This document shows positions 28,419 through 36,023 of a stretch of DNA of 47,392 nucleotides, one piece after another (position 1 is the first letter of the stretch; every line of letters starts with the position of its first letter). The position numbers were made by a program, and so were the translations under genes. This stretch comes from Chitinophagaceae bacterium (lineage in GTDB: Bacteria; Bacteroidota; Bacteroidia; Chitinophagales; Chitinophagaceae). The notes beneath the pieces were generated by a model, which was given only the letters and a program-made list of their open reading frames with translations, searched no databases and was not told the DNA's origin. Location: NCBI GenBank assembly GCA_025449645.1, contig JANWIY010000036.1, positions 1-47,392 on the forward strand, read 5' to 3'.

Positions 28419-29807
28419 TTACCGGTCAAAGGAAAGTCTTTTTCCTTTTTGTGATTCATCGAACTGTGCATTTCCATAAACCCTGTGTCCATTAACAAAG
28501 GTATTTATTATGGAGGCAGGGAAACGCATTCCCTCCAATGGGCTCCAGCCACATTTATACAGAATATTACCTTCATGTATATGCGAAGCGGAATGGAAGT
28601 CCACCATCACCAGATCTGCAAAATAACCTTCCCGGATAAAGCCTCTTCCCCTGATCTGAAAACATTCAGCAACGGCATGGCTCATTTTTTCGACAACTTT
28701 CTCAAGTGAAATTTTCCCCTGGCTCACATAATGCAGCATCAAAGGCAGCGCATGCTGCACGAGCGGCAAACCGGCATGGGCATGAAGGTAATCGCCGGCT
28801 TCTCCCGGAAGTTTTTCGAGCAAGCCTGAACCATTCCGGAAATAGCCTTTTTCTGCCAACGTGTGCGGGGCATGATCGGTCGCGATCAGGTCCAGCCGGT
28901 CGTCCAGCAGGGCCTTCCATAAGGCATCACGGTTATCCGGCTGCTTGATGGCGGGATTGCATTTGATCAGGTTTCCGAGGCGGGCGTAATCGTCCGCAGA
29001 AAAATGCAGGTGATGCACGCAGACCTCAGCGGTAATCCGTTTTTCCCTGAGCGGTAAGAAGTTGCTGAAGAGCTGCATTTCTTTTTCTGTTGACAGATGG
29101 AATATGTGCAGCCTTGATCCATGTTTTTTTGCAAAGCGGATAGCGGTCAGGGACGATTCAAAACAGGCTTCTTCATTCCGTATCAGGGGATGGTCGGCTG
29201 CCCCGGGCTTGCGGTTTTCCAATTTGTATTTCTCCAGGTTCCGGCGGATGATATTTTCATCCTCACAATGCGTTGCAATAAGCAATTCAGAACCGGCAAA
29301 CAGACGGTCGAGAGTTAAAAAATTATCCACTAAGAGGTTTCCTGTAGACGAGCCCATGAATATTTTTATTCCGCATACATCGTTCTTCTTTTCATTTGTT
29401 TTGAACACATCTTCCAAATTGCTGTTGGACGTGCCCATGTAAAAAGAATAGTTTGCAAGAGAATTTTGTGCCGCAATTGCATACTTATCCTCCAGCAATT
29501 CCTGGGTGAAGGCCGGGGGCAGCGTGTTGGGCATCTCCATGAAAGAGGTTATGCCTCCAGCAACAGCGGCGCGGGACTCTGTATAAATATTGCCTTTATG
29601 CGTAAGGCCGGGCTCCCGGAAATGGACCTGGTCGTCTATACATCCCGGAAGCAGGTGCAATCCTTCACCATCAATTTCTTCCATTGCCGATATTCCCGAA
29701 ATACCGTTGCTGATTTTTTCAATGATCCCGTTCCGGATAAGCAGATCGCTGTTGAATGTGCGGCCTTCGTTAACGATGGAAATATTCTTAATCAGGTAAT
29801 TTTGCAT
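28419..29807 (-). CDS. pyrC: Dihydroorotase
   Basis: A 462-residue amidohydrolase that interconverts carbamoyl-aspartate and dihydroorotate in pyrimidine synthesis. The signature GCIDDQVHFREPGLTHKG (about 55-72) and the metal-binding IATDHAPHT block are clear. In most relatives the first motif is HxH; here Gln60 stands in place of the first His, with His62 kept. I recall the same substitution from other Bacteroidota dihydroorotases, so the enzyme is probably active with an altered metal site. It is followed by the MutS-like gene and diverges from an outer-membrane protein gene with a 29-base gap. Confidence 0.92.
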   Translation of the reverse strand: MQNYLIKNISIVNEGRTFNSDLLIRNGIIEKISNGISGISAMEEIDGEGLHLLPGCIDDQVHFREPGLTHKGNIYTESRAAVAGGITSFMEMPNTLPPAFTQELLEDKYAIAAQNSLANYSFYMGTSNSNLEDVFKTNEKKNDVCGIKIFMGSSTGNLLVDNFLTLDRLFAGSELLIATHCEDENIIRRNLEKYKLENRKPGAADHPLIRNEEACFESSLTAIRFAKKHGSRLHIFHLSTEKEMQLFSNFLPLREKRITAEVCVHHLHFSADDYARLGNLIKCNPAIKQPDNRDALWKALLDDRLDLIATDHAPHTLAEKGYFRNGSGLLEKLPGEAGDYLHAHAGLPLVQHALPLMLHYVSQGKISLEKVVEKMSHAVAECFQIRGRGFIREGYFADLVMVDFHSASHIHEGNILYKCGWSPLEGMRFPASIINTFVNGHRVYGNAQFDESQKGKRLSFDR

Positions 29808-29836
29808 ATCTTGGAACGAAATCGTAAACAGCTTAC

Positions 29837-31543
29837 ATGATGCAATTTATTAAAAGCATTGCAAGGCATGTGATAATTCTAATGCTGCCTGTCATCGGTT
29901 TTTCCCAATCAACTTATCTTCCCGAAGGATCAAAATATGAGCATTTTCTCGACCGCCTCAGTATCCTGCTTCAGAATAACCCTGACCTGAATGTTTTTAC
30001 TGTCAAACCTCTGAGCCGCAAACTGGCGGTGGATGTGGCAGAGGAGGCGGATTCACTGCATAAATTTTATCCTTACGATAATTACTATCATCTTTCAAAA
30101 ACGGATCAGGAAACCCTGCAGAGCCTGCTGATGAACAACAGCGAGTGGGTTCACGGAGACAAAACCTCATTCCAAAGCAAGCACCCTTTGTGGAACACTT
30201 TTTACAAGACCAGGGCCAACTTTATCCAGGTAAATCAAAAGGATTTTTTTCTTGCCATCGATCCGGTGATCCAGCAGCAGCAGTCCGTTGAATCGGGAAA
30301 TAATGAACGCGTTTTTCTAAATTCAAAAGGACTCACTTTGCGGGGGCTCATTGGCGATCATCTGGGTTTCTCAGGTTATATTACGGATAACCAGGAACGT
30401 GGACCCAGCTTTTTTCAGGAGCAGGTGAATGCAAGCGGATTTCCCGCGGTTCCCGGTGCAGGGTATTTCAAACCCTTCAAACTGACAGCCTTTGATTATT
30501 TCGATGCAAGGGGTTCTGTTAATGTAGACTTCTGGAAATATTTCACAGCTCAGTTTGGATACGATAAAAACTTTATAGGCAATGGCTACCGCAGTCTCTT
30601 CCTGAGCGATAATTCGGCGCCTTATCTCTTCTTAAAAATCAATACACGGATCTGGAAATTAAACTATCAGGATATTTTCATGGAGCTGGTCAGTCAGCAT
30701 CAGCTCGGAGATTACCTTTATCCGAGAAAGTATGCGGTGGTACATCATCTGAGCGTTAATGCCACACCGTGGCTGAATGTTGGTTTGTATGATAATGTCG
30801 TTTTCAGCAGAGCTAATTATTTCGATTTCTCCTACCTGAATCCGGTTATCTTCCTCGTGGCAGCGCAGCAGGAAAATGGAAGTCCTGACAAGACCACGGT
30901 GGGCCTGGATTTCAAAGCAAATATCGGTCATGCTACACAGGCATATGGACAACTGCTCATCAATGAATTTGTGCTTCATCAGATTTTGCATTATTCCGCA
31001 GGCTGGTGGGGGAACAAGCAGGGCCTGCAGCTTGGCCTGAAATACATAGACGCGTTTGATATAAAGAATCTGGATTTCCAATTTGAGACCAACCTGGTGC
31101 GCCCGTTTACTTACTCACATAACGATACTGTTTCCAATTATTCCCATTACAATCAACCGCTGGCCCATCCGCTGGGTTCCAATTTCATTGAATTTATTGG
31201 CATCGCAAATTATCAGCCTGTGTACAAATGGATCGTGGAACTGAAATGCATTTATTACCGCCAGGGTTTGGATTCCGGAGGTATTAATTACGGCGGAAAT
31301 ATCTTTTTGAATTACAATACAAGGCCGTATGACTTCGGATTCGGTCTTCCGTCCGGGGTTCCTGCAAATTGTCTGAATGCCTCGGCCTATGTTTCATACC
31401 AATTGAAAGAGAACGTTTTCTTAGAAGCATCTGCGATGTACCGCTCGTTTACCAAACACGATATCGTTACCACGACGACCAGCTCTACCACATTTACGCT
31501 GGGATTCAGGATGAATATGTTCCGCAGGATTTATGATTATTGA
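29837..31543 (+). CDS. Outer-membrane beta-barrel protein, Wzi/RemB-like
   Basis: A 568-residue exported protein with an N-terminal signal peptide ending near GFSQ. The body is rich in alternating hydrophobic strands with aromatic girdles and ends in a Phe/Tyr-containing strand, as expected for an outer-membrane barrel. Blocks such as FGYDKNFIGNGYRSLFLSDNSAPY resemble the capsule-assembly Wzi and gliding protein RemB group found in Bacteroidota. It may anchor surface polysaccharide or take part in gliding motility; both are inferences from similarity recalled by eye. It is convergent with porT, with only three bases between the stops. Confidence 0.75.
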   Translation: MMQFIKSIARHVIILMLPVIGFSQSTYLPEGSKYEHFLDRLSILLQNNPDLNVFTVKPLSRKLAVDVAEEADSLHKFYPYDNYYHLSKTDQETLQSLLMNNSEWVHGDKTSFQSKHPLWNTFYKTRANFIQVNQKDFFLAIDPVIQQQQSVESGNNERVFLNSKGLTLRGLIGDHLGFSGYITDNQERGPSFFQEQVNASGFPAVPGAGYFKPFKLTAFDYFDARGSVNVDFWKYFTAQFGYDKNFIGNGYRSLFLSDNSAPYLFLKINTRIWKLNYQDIFMELVSQHQLGDYLYPRKYAVVHHLSVNATPWLNVGLYDNVVFSRANYFDFSYLNPVIFLVAAQQENGSPDKTTVGLDFKANIGHATQAYGQLLINEFVLHQILHYSAGWWGNKQGLQLGLKYIDAFDIKNLDFQFETNLVRPFTYSHNDTVSNYSHYNQPLAHPLGSNFIEFIGIANYQPVYKWIVELKCIYYRQGLDSGGINYGGNIFLNYNTRPYDFGFGLPSGVPANCLNASAYVSYQLKENVFLEASAMYRSFTKHDIVTTTTSSTTFTLGFRMNMFRRIYDY

Positions 31544-31546
31544 TCA

Positions 31547-32287
31547 CTATCCCTCAAAGATCAGTGAAAAGACAATCATGCGGGAACGCAACTTGTCAAT
31601 GGTGCTGGAATAGATGAGGTTCGGATCCCTGCTATGAACGTTTATGATCCCGTTGCTGATCTTGAGTTCCGGCGAAAGGATAAATACCGGGAAGAAAATC
31701 TGGCAGCCTACACCTGCTTCTATGCTGAAATCGTAGGGTTTCAGTTTCACAAGGTCATCTGCTTTTCTCGAAGATGCATTGGATGCGAGGTCATACTGGT
31801 AATTGACACCACCCAGCATATAAATCCGGAAATTATCAATGCGGTCGGACAGGAACTTTACCTGGAGTGGAAATCCAAGGAGAATGGATTCTACTTGTTT
31901 GGTGGCGATTGATTTTTCACCGGGAGGAGGATATTTTATGTTATAAGTCAGATTCTTATAAGAAAACATCAGCTGCGGAAATACGATCCGGAATTCAAGA
32001 TGGGGACTGAACTTAAACGTATGCATGCCGGCCAGTCCGAAGCCGCCGGTGTTTTCCGGGTTGACGGAGAGCACGCTGTCACTCTGTAAAAACGAGGGAT
32101 GGGCCTCAACCTGGAAGTGCGAATTATTATAAATAAGGGCAATCCCCAGATGATAGAATTTGCTGTCGTGATCAGGTAAGTTTATCGCATCTCTGAGTTG
32201 GGCACGGGCCACAGATGAAAACATCAGGAGGATGAGGATGGGTAAGAACCGGCCGAAATTTCTTTTGTTCCGCAGTAAATCGTGCAT
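31547..32287 (-). CDS. porT: PorT-family outer-membrane protein (type IX secretion/gliding)
   Basis: A 246-residue protein with a signal peptide ending at ARAQ and a small outer-membrane barrel rich in beta strands (GGFGLAGMHTFKF, FPLQVKFLS, IYMLGGVNYQYDL). In Bacteroidota PorT is needed for type IX secretion, and the gene is often placed after ubiE, as here. Its first 64 bases overlap the end of ubiE in another frame, which suggests tight co-transcription and coupled translation. A metzincin with a type IX-like tail is encoded nearby at 34271-35227. Barrel proteins of this size are diverse, so the symbol rests on both sequence and neighbourhood. Confidence 0.8.
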   Translation of the reverse strand: MHDLLRNKRNFGRFLPILILLMFSSVARAQLRDAINLPDHDSKFYHLGIALIYNNSHFQVEAHPSFLQSDSVLSVNPENTGGFGLAGMHTFKFSPHLEFRIVFPQLMFSYKNLTYNIKYPPPGEKSIATKQVESILLGFPLQVKFLSDRIDNFRIYMLGGVNYQYDLASNASSRKADDLVKLKPYDFSIEAGVGCQIFFPVFILSPELKISNGIINVHSRDPNLIYSSTIDKLRSRMIVFSLIFEG

Positions 32288-33003
32288 ATACCTAAACTGA
32301 GCTTTTTGCTGTAGGTGTTAATAAATCCGGTTTCTTCCAGGATATCTTCAAAAACATCTCCTTCCGGAAAGGCATTGACAGAATCATTCAGATATTGGTA
32401 TGCATCCAGATTTCCGGATACTATTTTTCCGATACGGGGAGCCAAATACCGGAGATAAATTTTATAGAGCGGCAGAAATGGTCCTTTCCTGGGTCTTGAG
32501 AACTCGAGGATCATGACTTTGCCTCCTGGTTTCAGCACTCTGAACATTTCGGACAGACCCTTCTCCAGGTTTTGGAAATTGCGCACCCCAAAAGCTACGG
32601 TCACCGCTTCAAACGAAGCTCCGGGAAAATTTATTGCCTCAGAATCGCCTTCCAGAAGGGTTATCAGAGGGTTTAACCCCAGTTTAGCAATCTTCTGCTT
32701 TCCAAGCCCCAGCATGCCGGTGGATATGTCAATCCCTGTTATTTTTTCAGGCCGGAGGAACTTTGCCATCATGACAGGAAGGTCGGCTGTACCGGTAGCC
32801 ACGTCCAATATGAGACCCGGATGAATGGTTTCCAATTCCCGGATAGCCGCTCTTCTCCAGCGCCTGTCTGCCCCTCCGCTCAAAAAGCGGTTTAGAAAAT
32901 CATACCTGGTTGCGATTTTGTTAAACATATCTTCCACCTGCTGCTTTTTACCTAACAGGGAACCTTTGAAAGGGACAACCGTATCGTGCGGATATTCTGT
33001 CAT
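32224..33003 (-). CDS. ubiE: Demethylmenaquinone methyltransferase
   Basis: A 259-residue SAM-dependent methyltransferase that adds the C-methyl group to demethylmenaquinone in the last step of menaquinone synthesis (also called MenG). Motif I is ILDVATGTADLP around Asp67, and FNKIATRYDFLNR plus GVRNFQNLEKGL are family signatures. The start at 33003 (MTEYPHD) is chosen because an upstream extension has a non-family N-terminus. The C-terminus carries an extra EISAGSYPSSSS tail beyond the usual end, formed by reading into porT for 64 bases. It diverges from engB across an 86-base gap; a TAATTTTG box just upstream of the start could serve a nearly leaderless mRNA. Confidence 0.94.
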   Translation of the reverse strand: MTEYPHDTVVPFKGSLLGKKQQVEDMFNKIATRYDFLNRFLSGGADRRWRRAAIRELETIHPGLILDVATGTADLPVMMAKFLRPEKITGIDISTGMLGLGKQKIAKLGLNPLITLLEGDSEAINFPGASFEAVTVAFGVRNFQNLEKGLSEMFRVLKPGGKVMILEFSRPRKGPFLPLYKIYLRYLAPRIGKIVSGNLDAYQYLNDSVNAFPEGDVFEDILEETGFINTYSKKLSLGICTIYCGTKEISAGSYPSSSS

Positions 33004-33089
33004 GGGATGCAAAATTAACCCTTCAGAAGTCGTTCCGCATAAAAAAACCAAGGCTAAGGGAAAAGTATTTTGAAATATTATCTTGCAGT

Positions 33090-33722
33090 ATGGAAATAAG
33101 ATCCGCAGCATATGTGATCAGCAGCCCGGATTATCAAAGCTGTCCGGCACCGGGACTTCCTGAATATGCATTTATCGGTAGAAGCAATGTAGGTAAATCT
33201 TCCCTGATCAATATGATTACCGATATGGACAAGCTGGCGAAAACCTCTGCTTCACCAGGAAAAACACAATTGATCAATCATTTTACGATCGAAAGTATCA
33301 ACGATAAAAGAGAGGTTTTTAAGTGGTGGCTGGTTGACCTCCCGGGGTACGGTTTTGCAAAAGCGCCGCAGGTGAACCGGAAAAAATGGGAAAAGATGAT
33401 CGAGGATTATCTGAAAAAGCGGGAGACCCTGGCCCAGGTCTTTTTGCTCATTGATAGCCGCCATAGCCCTCAGAAACCCGATCTGGATTTCGTCTGCAAA
33501 CTTGGTAAATGGGAGATCCCTTTTTCCCTGGTGTTTACAAAAACGGATAAAGAAGATCAGCGGACAGTTCAGGCCAATATTAGAATCTTCCTGGACAAAA
33601 TGCTTGAAACCTGGCAGTTCCTGCCACGGCATTTTACCAGCAGCGCGGTAAAAAAAACAGGTAGAAAAGAACTGCTCCGGTTCATCGGTGAATTAAATGA
33701 ATCGCTGACGGAAGACGAATAA
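33090..33722 (+). CDS. engB: Ribosome-biogenesis GTPase EngB/YsxC
   Basis: A 210-residue TRAFAC-class GTPase needed for assembly of the large ribosomal subunit. All nucleotide motifs are present: G1 GRSNVGKSS (30-38), G3 DLPGYGFAKAP starting at Asp83, and G4 TKTD (150-153). Length is typical. It faces ubiE divergently and converges with a YkuK-like gene 16 bases downstream. Nothing is unusual about it. Confidence 0.95.
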   Translation: MEIRSAAYVISSPDYQSCPAPGLPEYAFIGRSNVGKSSLINMITDMDKLAKTSASPGKTQLINHFTIESINDKREVFKWWLVDLPGYGFAKAPQVNRKKWEKMIEDYLKKRETLAQVFLLIDSRHSPQKPDLDFVCKLGKWEIPFSLVFTKTDKEDQRTVQANIRIFLDKMLETWQFLPRHFTSSAVKKTGRKELLRFIGELNESLTEDE

Positions 33723-33738
33723 AGCAGTTTGCATGAAA

Positions 33739-34212
33739 TCAGTTCACCACTTTATTTGCGCAACTGCTGCTGGCAAAAGCCTCCGGTTTGGCTTTGAAGG
33801 CAAAGCCCATGCCGAGGATATAACCCATGGCTTCCTTTAATGCATCGTTGCTCTTGAAGTTAGGGTTGGTATTTATGTCTGCGTGAACTTCCATATCCAC
33901 ATTGTATTTTGTGAACAAAGGGCAAAGTTCATACGCGATCTCGATGCTGCGCGCAACTTCAACGAGCATGCGCTCTTTAATGCTGTAACGGGCTTTTGTT
34001 TTTTCATTGTGAATGAACATAAAGCCGCCATGTCCTTCCCGGAGAAAAACAATCACTGTCGCAAATTCTGTTTCTGCGCCTTTAACCTGTGAATCGGTTC
34101 CTATGCAAACTTTCAAATGATATCCATTCCTTGTCTCCCGCCGGATAGCATTTTCCACCTCGCGGGCAATGGGTAGTTCAATGAGGTCGCCGTTAAATTT
34201 TCGCCAAAGCAT
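33739..34212 (-). CDS. YkuK-like RNase H-fold protein (DUF458)
   Basis: A 157-residue cytoplasmic protein resembling Bacillus YkuK/DUF458, which has a ribonuclease H-like fold. The acidic CIGTDSQ motif near residues 36-42 and a VHADINTN block near residue 110 match the conserved acidic positions. No biochemical role is established for the family. It is a single gene between engB (convergent) and the metalloprotease pair, with 58 bases upstream to the protease stop. Call based on recalled motif similarity. Confidence 0.78.
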   Translation of the reverse strand: MLWRKFNGDLIELPIAREVENAIRRETRNGYHLKVCIGTDSQVKGAETEFATVIVFLREGHGGFMFIHNEKTKARYSIKERMLVEVARSIEIAYELCPLFTKYNVDMEVHADINTNPNFKSNDALKEAMGYILGMGFAFKAKPEAFASSSCANKVVN

Positions 34213-34270
34213 GGTATAATGGGTTTTTCGAATTTAGCGAAAAATCACATCTGAAAAAAATAGTTGAAAA

Positions 34271-35227
34271 TTAGAGGACGATTTTTTGAGAACCGGACCC
34301 TTCTTCACTGTACCATTGCAGCACCAGCACAGCTTTTGCGGCGGAATTGGCCTGGATCTGGTTCCACCCCTTTCTCAGTGGTCCCTCCGTGAGTAAGCGC
34401 CCGGTGATATCAAACAGGCGGTAGGCGTACTCACCTGTACTATTTAGCCCGATAGAACCTGGCTGCTGGGTTTCTATTTTTACCGCTTCGCTTTTCTGGT
34501 TAAAACCTTCGCCGGGTATGATGAGGTTTTTCCTATATCCAATATTGTTGGGCGCTCCTGCAATCAGTGCGGTATCATTCTGGATATTTGCAGCGCCGGC
34601 AGAGGAACTGCCCTTTATCCAGTCAGCATTCTTATAAAACGGGACCCCCATGAGCGGCGCTTCATTGGAAAATATATTGTTTTCGCCTCCGCTCAGTTCA
34701 GAGATCATGATGCCATAAGAATCATAAAGGCTCTGGTGCTGCAATCCAAGCGTATGCCCTATCTCGTGAGTTGCTGCAGCCGCAATAAATAAAGGGTTGT
34801 TGGTAAGATGATCCGTAAAGACCCATGCCGGCGTTTCATCACCCCAAACAAAGGAACCGACTGCCGAAACACCGGCGGCGGGTCCGTACCAATCACCATT
34901 TGGTGTAATGATGATGCGCGTTCTTTGATAAATGGGCGCACGCGCATACATCTCAGGATCCGTTGTCAGGTTCAGGTTGAAAAGCGTAAAATGATCCGCG
35001 ATCTTCCTGAATATCCAGGTAATCGTTGCTGCTGAGAGCCCTGATGGTTCTGCAACGATTTTTCCATTTTCATTCCATAAAGTGCCTTCAACGGTTGCAC
35101 CGTCAAAATCCAGATAAACTGTTGCGGCGGCTGGTGGATAGCTGTTCAGCAGCGGCGCCTGCGCGCTGGTCCCGCCATGCATATGCAACAACAGCAAAAG
35201 AAAGATATATGGTAAGCGATTTTTCAT
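34271..35227 (-). CDS. Secreted metzincin-type zinc metalloprotease with T9SS-like tail
   Basis: A 318-residue exported protein. A signal peptide (ending near GTSAQ) is followed by a protease domain with the metzincin zinc motif HEIGHTLGLQH (His154, Glu155, His158, His164) and a likely Met-turn in YGIMIS. The last 70 residues (Tyr-rich YRLFDITGRLL, then WNQIQAN and a final SQKIVL) look like a type IX secretion C-terminal sorting domain, so the enzyme is probably secreted or surface-attached through the T9SS that porT serves. The stop overlaps nothing; its start overlaps the end of the small upstream gene by four bases, so the two are coupled. Confidence 0.87.
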   Translation of the reverse strand: MKNRLPYIFLLLLLHMHGGTSAQAPLLNSYPPAAATVYLDFDGATVEGTLWNENGKIVAEPSGLSAATITWIFRKIADHFTLFNLNLTTDPEMYARAPIYQRTRIIITPNGDWYGPAAGVSAVGSFVWGDETPAWVFTDHLTNNPLFIAAAATHEIGHTLGLQHQSLYDSYGIMISELSGGENNIFSNEAPLMGVPFYKNADWIKGSSSAGAANIQNDTALIAGAPNNIGYRKNLIIPGEGFNQKSEAVKIETQQPGSIGLNSTGEYAYRLFDITGRLLTEGPLRKGWNQIQANSAAKAVLVLQWYSEEGSGSQKIVL

Positions 35228-35649
35228 TCTGCAACCAGGTATCGCTGTTCTGCCCGGATGAAAAAATAATGTCCGTCCTTTTCAACCAATAACATGCCAT
35301 CGGGATCATGAAGCCTGAGGAGATGGCCGGTATATTGAATGGAACCGTCCGGTTTAACCGACCTCGACAAACTCAGCATTGCTCCCCGCATATTTTCCGT
35401 GCTCACCAATACGGTGCTCACCAAAGGACCTTTTTCCGTGTGGTTTTGAATGTTGCCATTCAACTGGAAAGCAGCAGACAATTGCAGTTTACATGCGCCT
35501 GTTGAATGAAATAATTTTTCCAGCGCTTCGGTGCTGACTTCTATTTTTGCCTGGTAAGGAATATTTTCCGGGAAGGGTTTATCCTGGGCAGAAAGGAGCA
35601 GGCTATTCAAAAGACCGTAGCCGCAAATAATGGTTTTCAGGGTATTCAT
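35224..35649 (-). CDS. Small exported protein of unknown function
   Basis: A 141-residue protein with a probable signal peptide (hydrophobic stretch ending near LLLSAQ). The rest shows alternating hydrophobic and charged residues that suggest beta-structure; no known domain is recognised. Its stop codon overlaps the start of the metalloprotease gene by four bases, so the two are co-translated. It could be an inhibitor, chaperone or partner of the protease; this is suggested only by the coupling. Confidence 0.7.
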   Translation of the reverse strand: MNTLKTIICGYGLLNSLLLSAQDKPFPENIPYQAKIEVSTEALEKLFHSTGACKLQLSAAFQLNGNIQNHTEKGPLVSTVLVSTENMRGAMLSLSRSVKPDGSIQYTGHLLRLHDPDGMLLVEKDGHYFFIRAEQRYLVAE

Positions 35650-35754
35650 CAGATAGGGATCCCTGCTTTTTTCGCAGGTGGGATCTTCTCTTAAAAACGT
35701 TATTGCAGGGGGTAAATTGTCTCCTTACCAGGGATTCCCATTCTTGGAATAGGC

Positions 35755-35849
35755 AATGTGGTAATGTGTAAATAGGTAAATGTGAAAATGTGTAAATGAG
35801 GATCCCTGGATTTCATTTCCACATTTCCACATTACCACATGAGCACATT
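35755..35849. repeat. Inverted octamer-repeat element (AATGTGNN units), copy 1
   Basis: Six consecutive octamers on the + strand (35755-35802: AATGTGGT, AATGTGTA, AATAGGTA, AATGTGAA, AATGTGTA, AATGAGGA) face about four and a half units of the same octamer on the opposite strand (35814-35849, containing TTTCCACA, TTTCCACA, TTACCACA, TGAGCACA). The two arrays are separated by 11 bases and can fold into a long imperfect hairpin. A second, longer copy lies at 38483-38617. Confidence 0.88.
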
Positions 35850-35877
35850 GATCTCACTGTATCAAAAGCGCACATAA

Positions 35878-35910
35878 TTTGTATTAAAAACGAACTCATT
35901 CGTATATTAG
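35878..35910 (+). promoter_or_regulatory. Candidate Bacteroidota-type promoter for the FtsX-like permease
   Basis: TTTG at 35878-35881, 21 bases of spacing, then TATATTAG at 35903-35910, seven of eight matches to TAnnTTTG. Transcription would start near 35917, leaving a leader of about 107 bases before the permease start at 36024. It lies just beyond the repeat element. Pattern match by eye only. Confidence 0.35.
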
Positions 35911-36023
35911 GAATGTCTATTCCATTGTAAATCACTTGTATTTTTTCCGGCATATGATTGGATAGTTCCTGAATCTGCATTTCATTAACGGTCATTTCAC
36001 TGCGGAAAAATAAACTATCAGCT

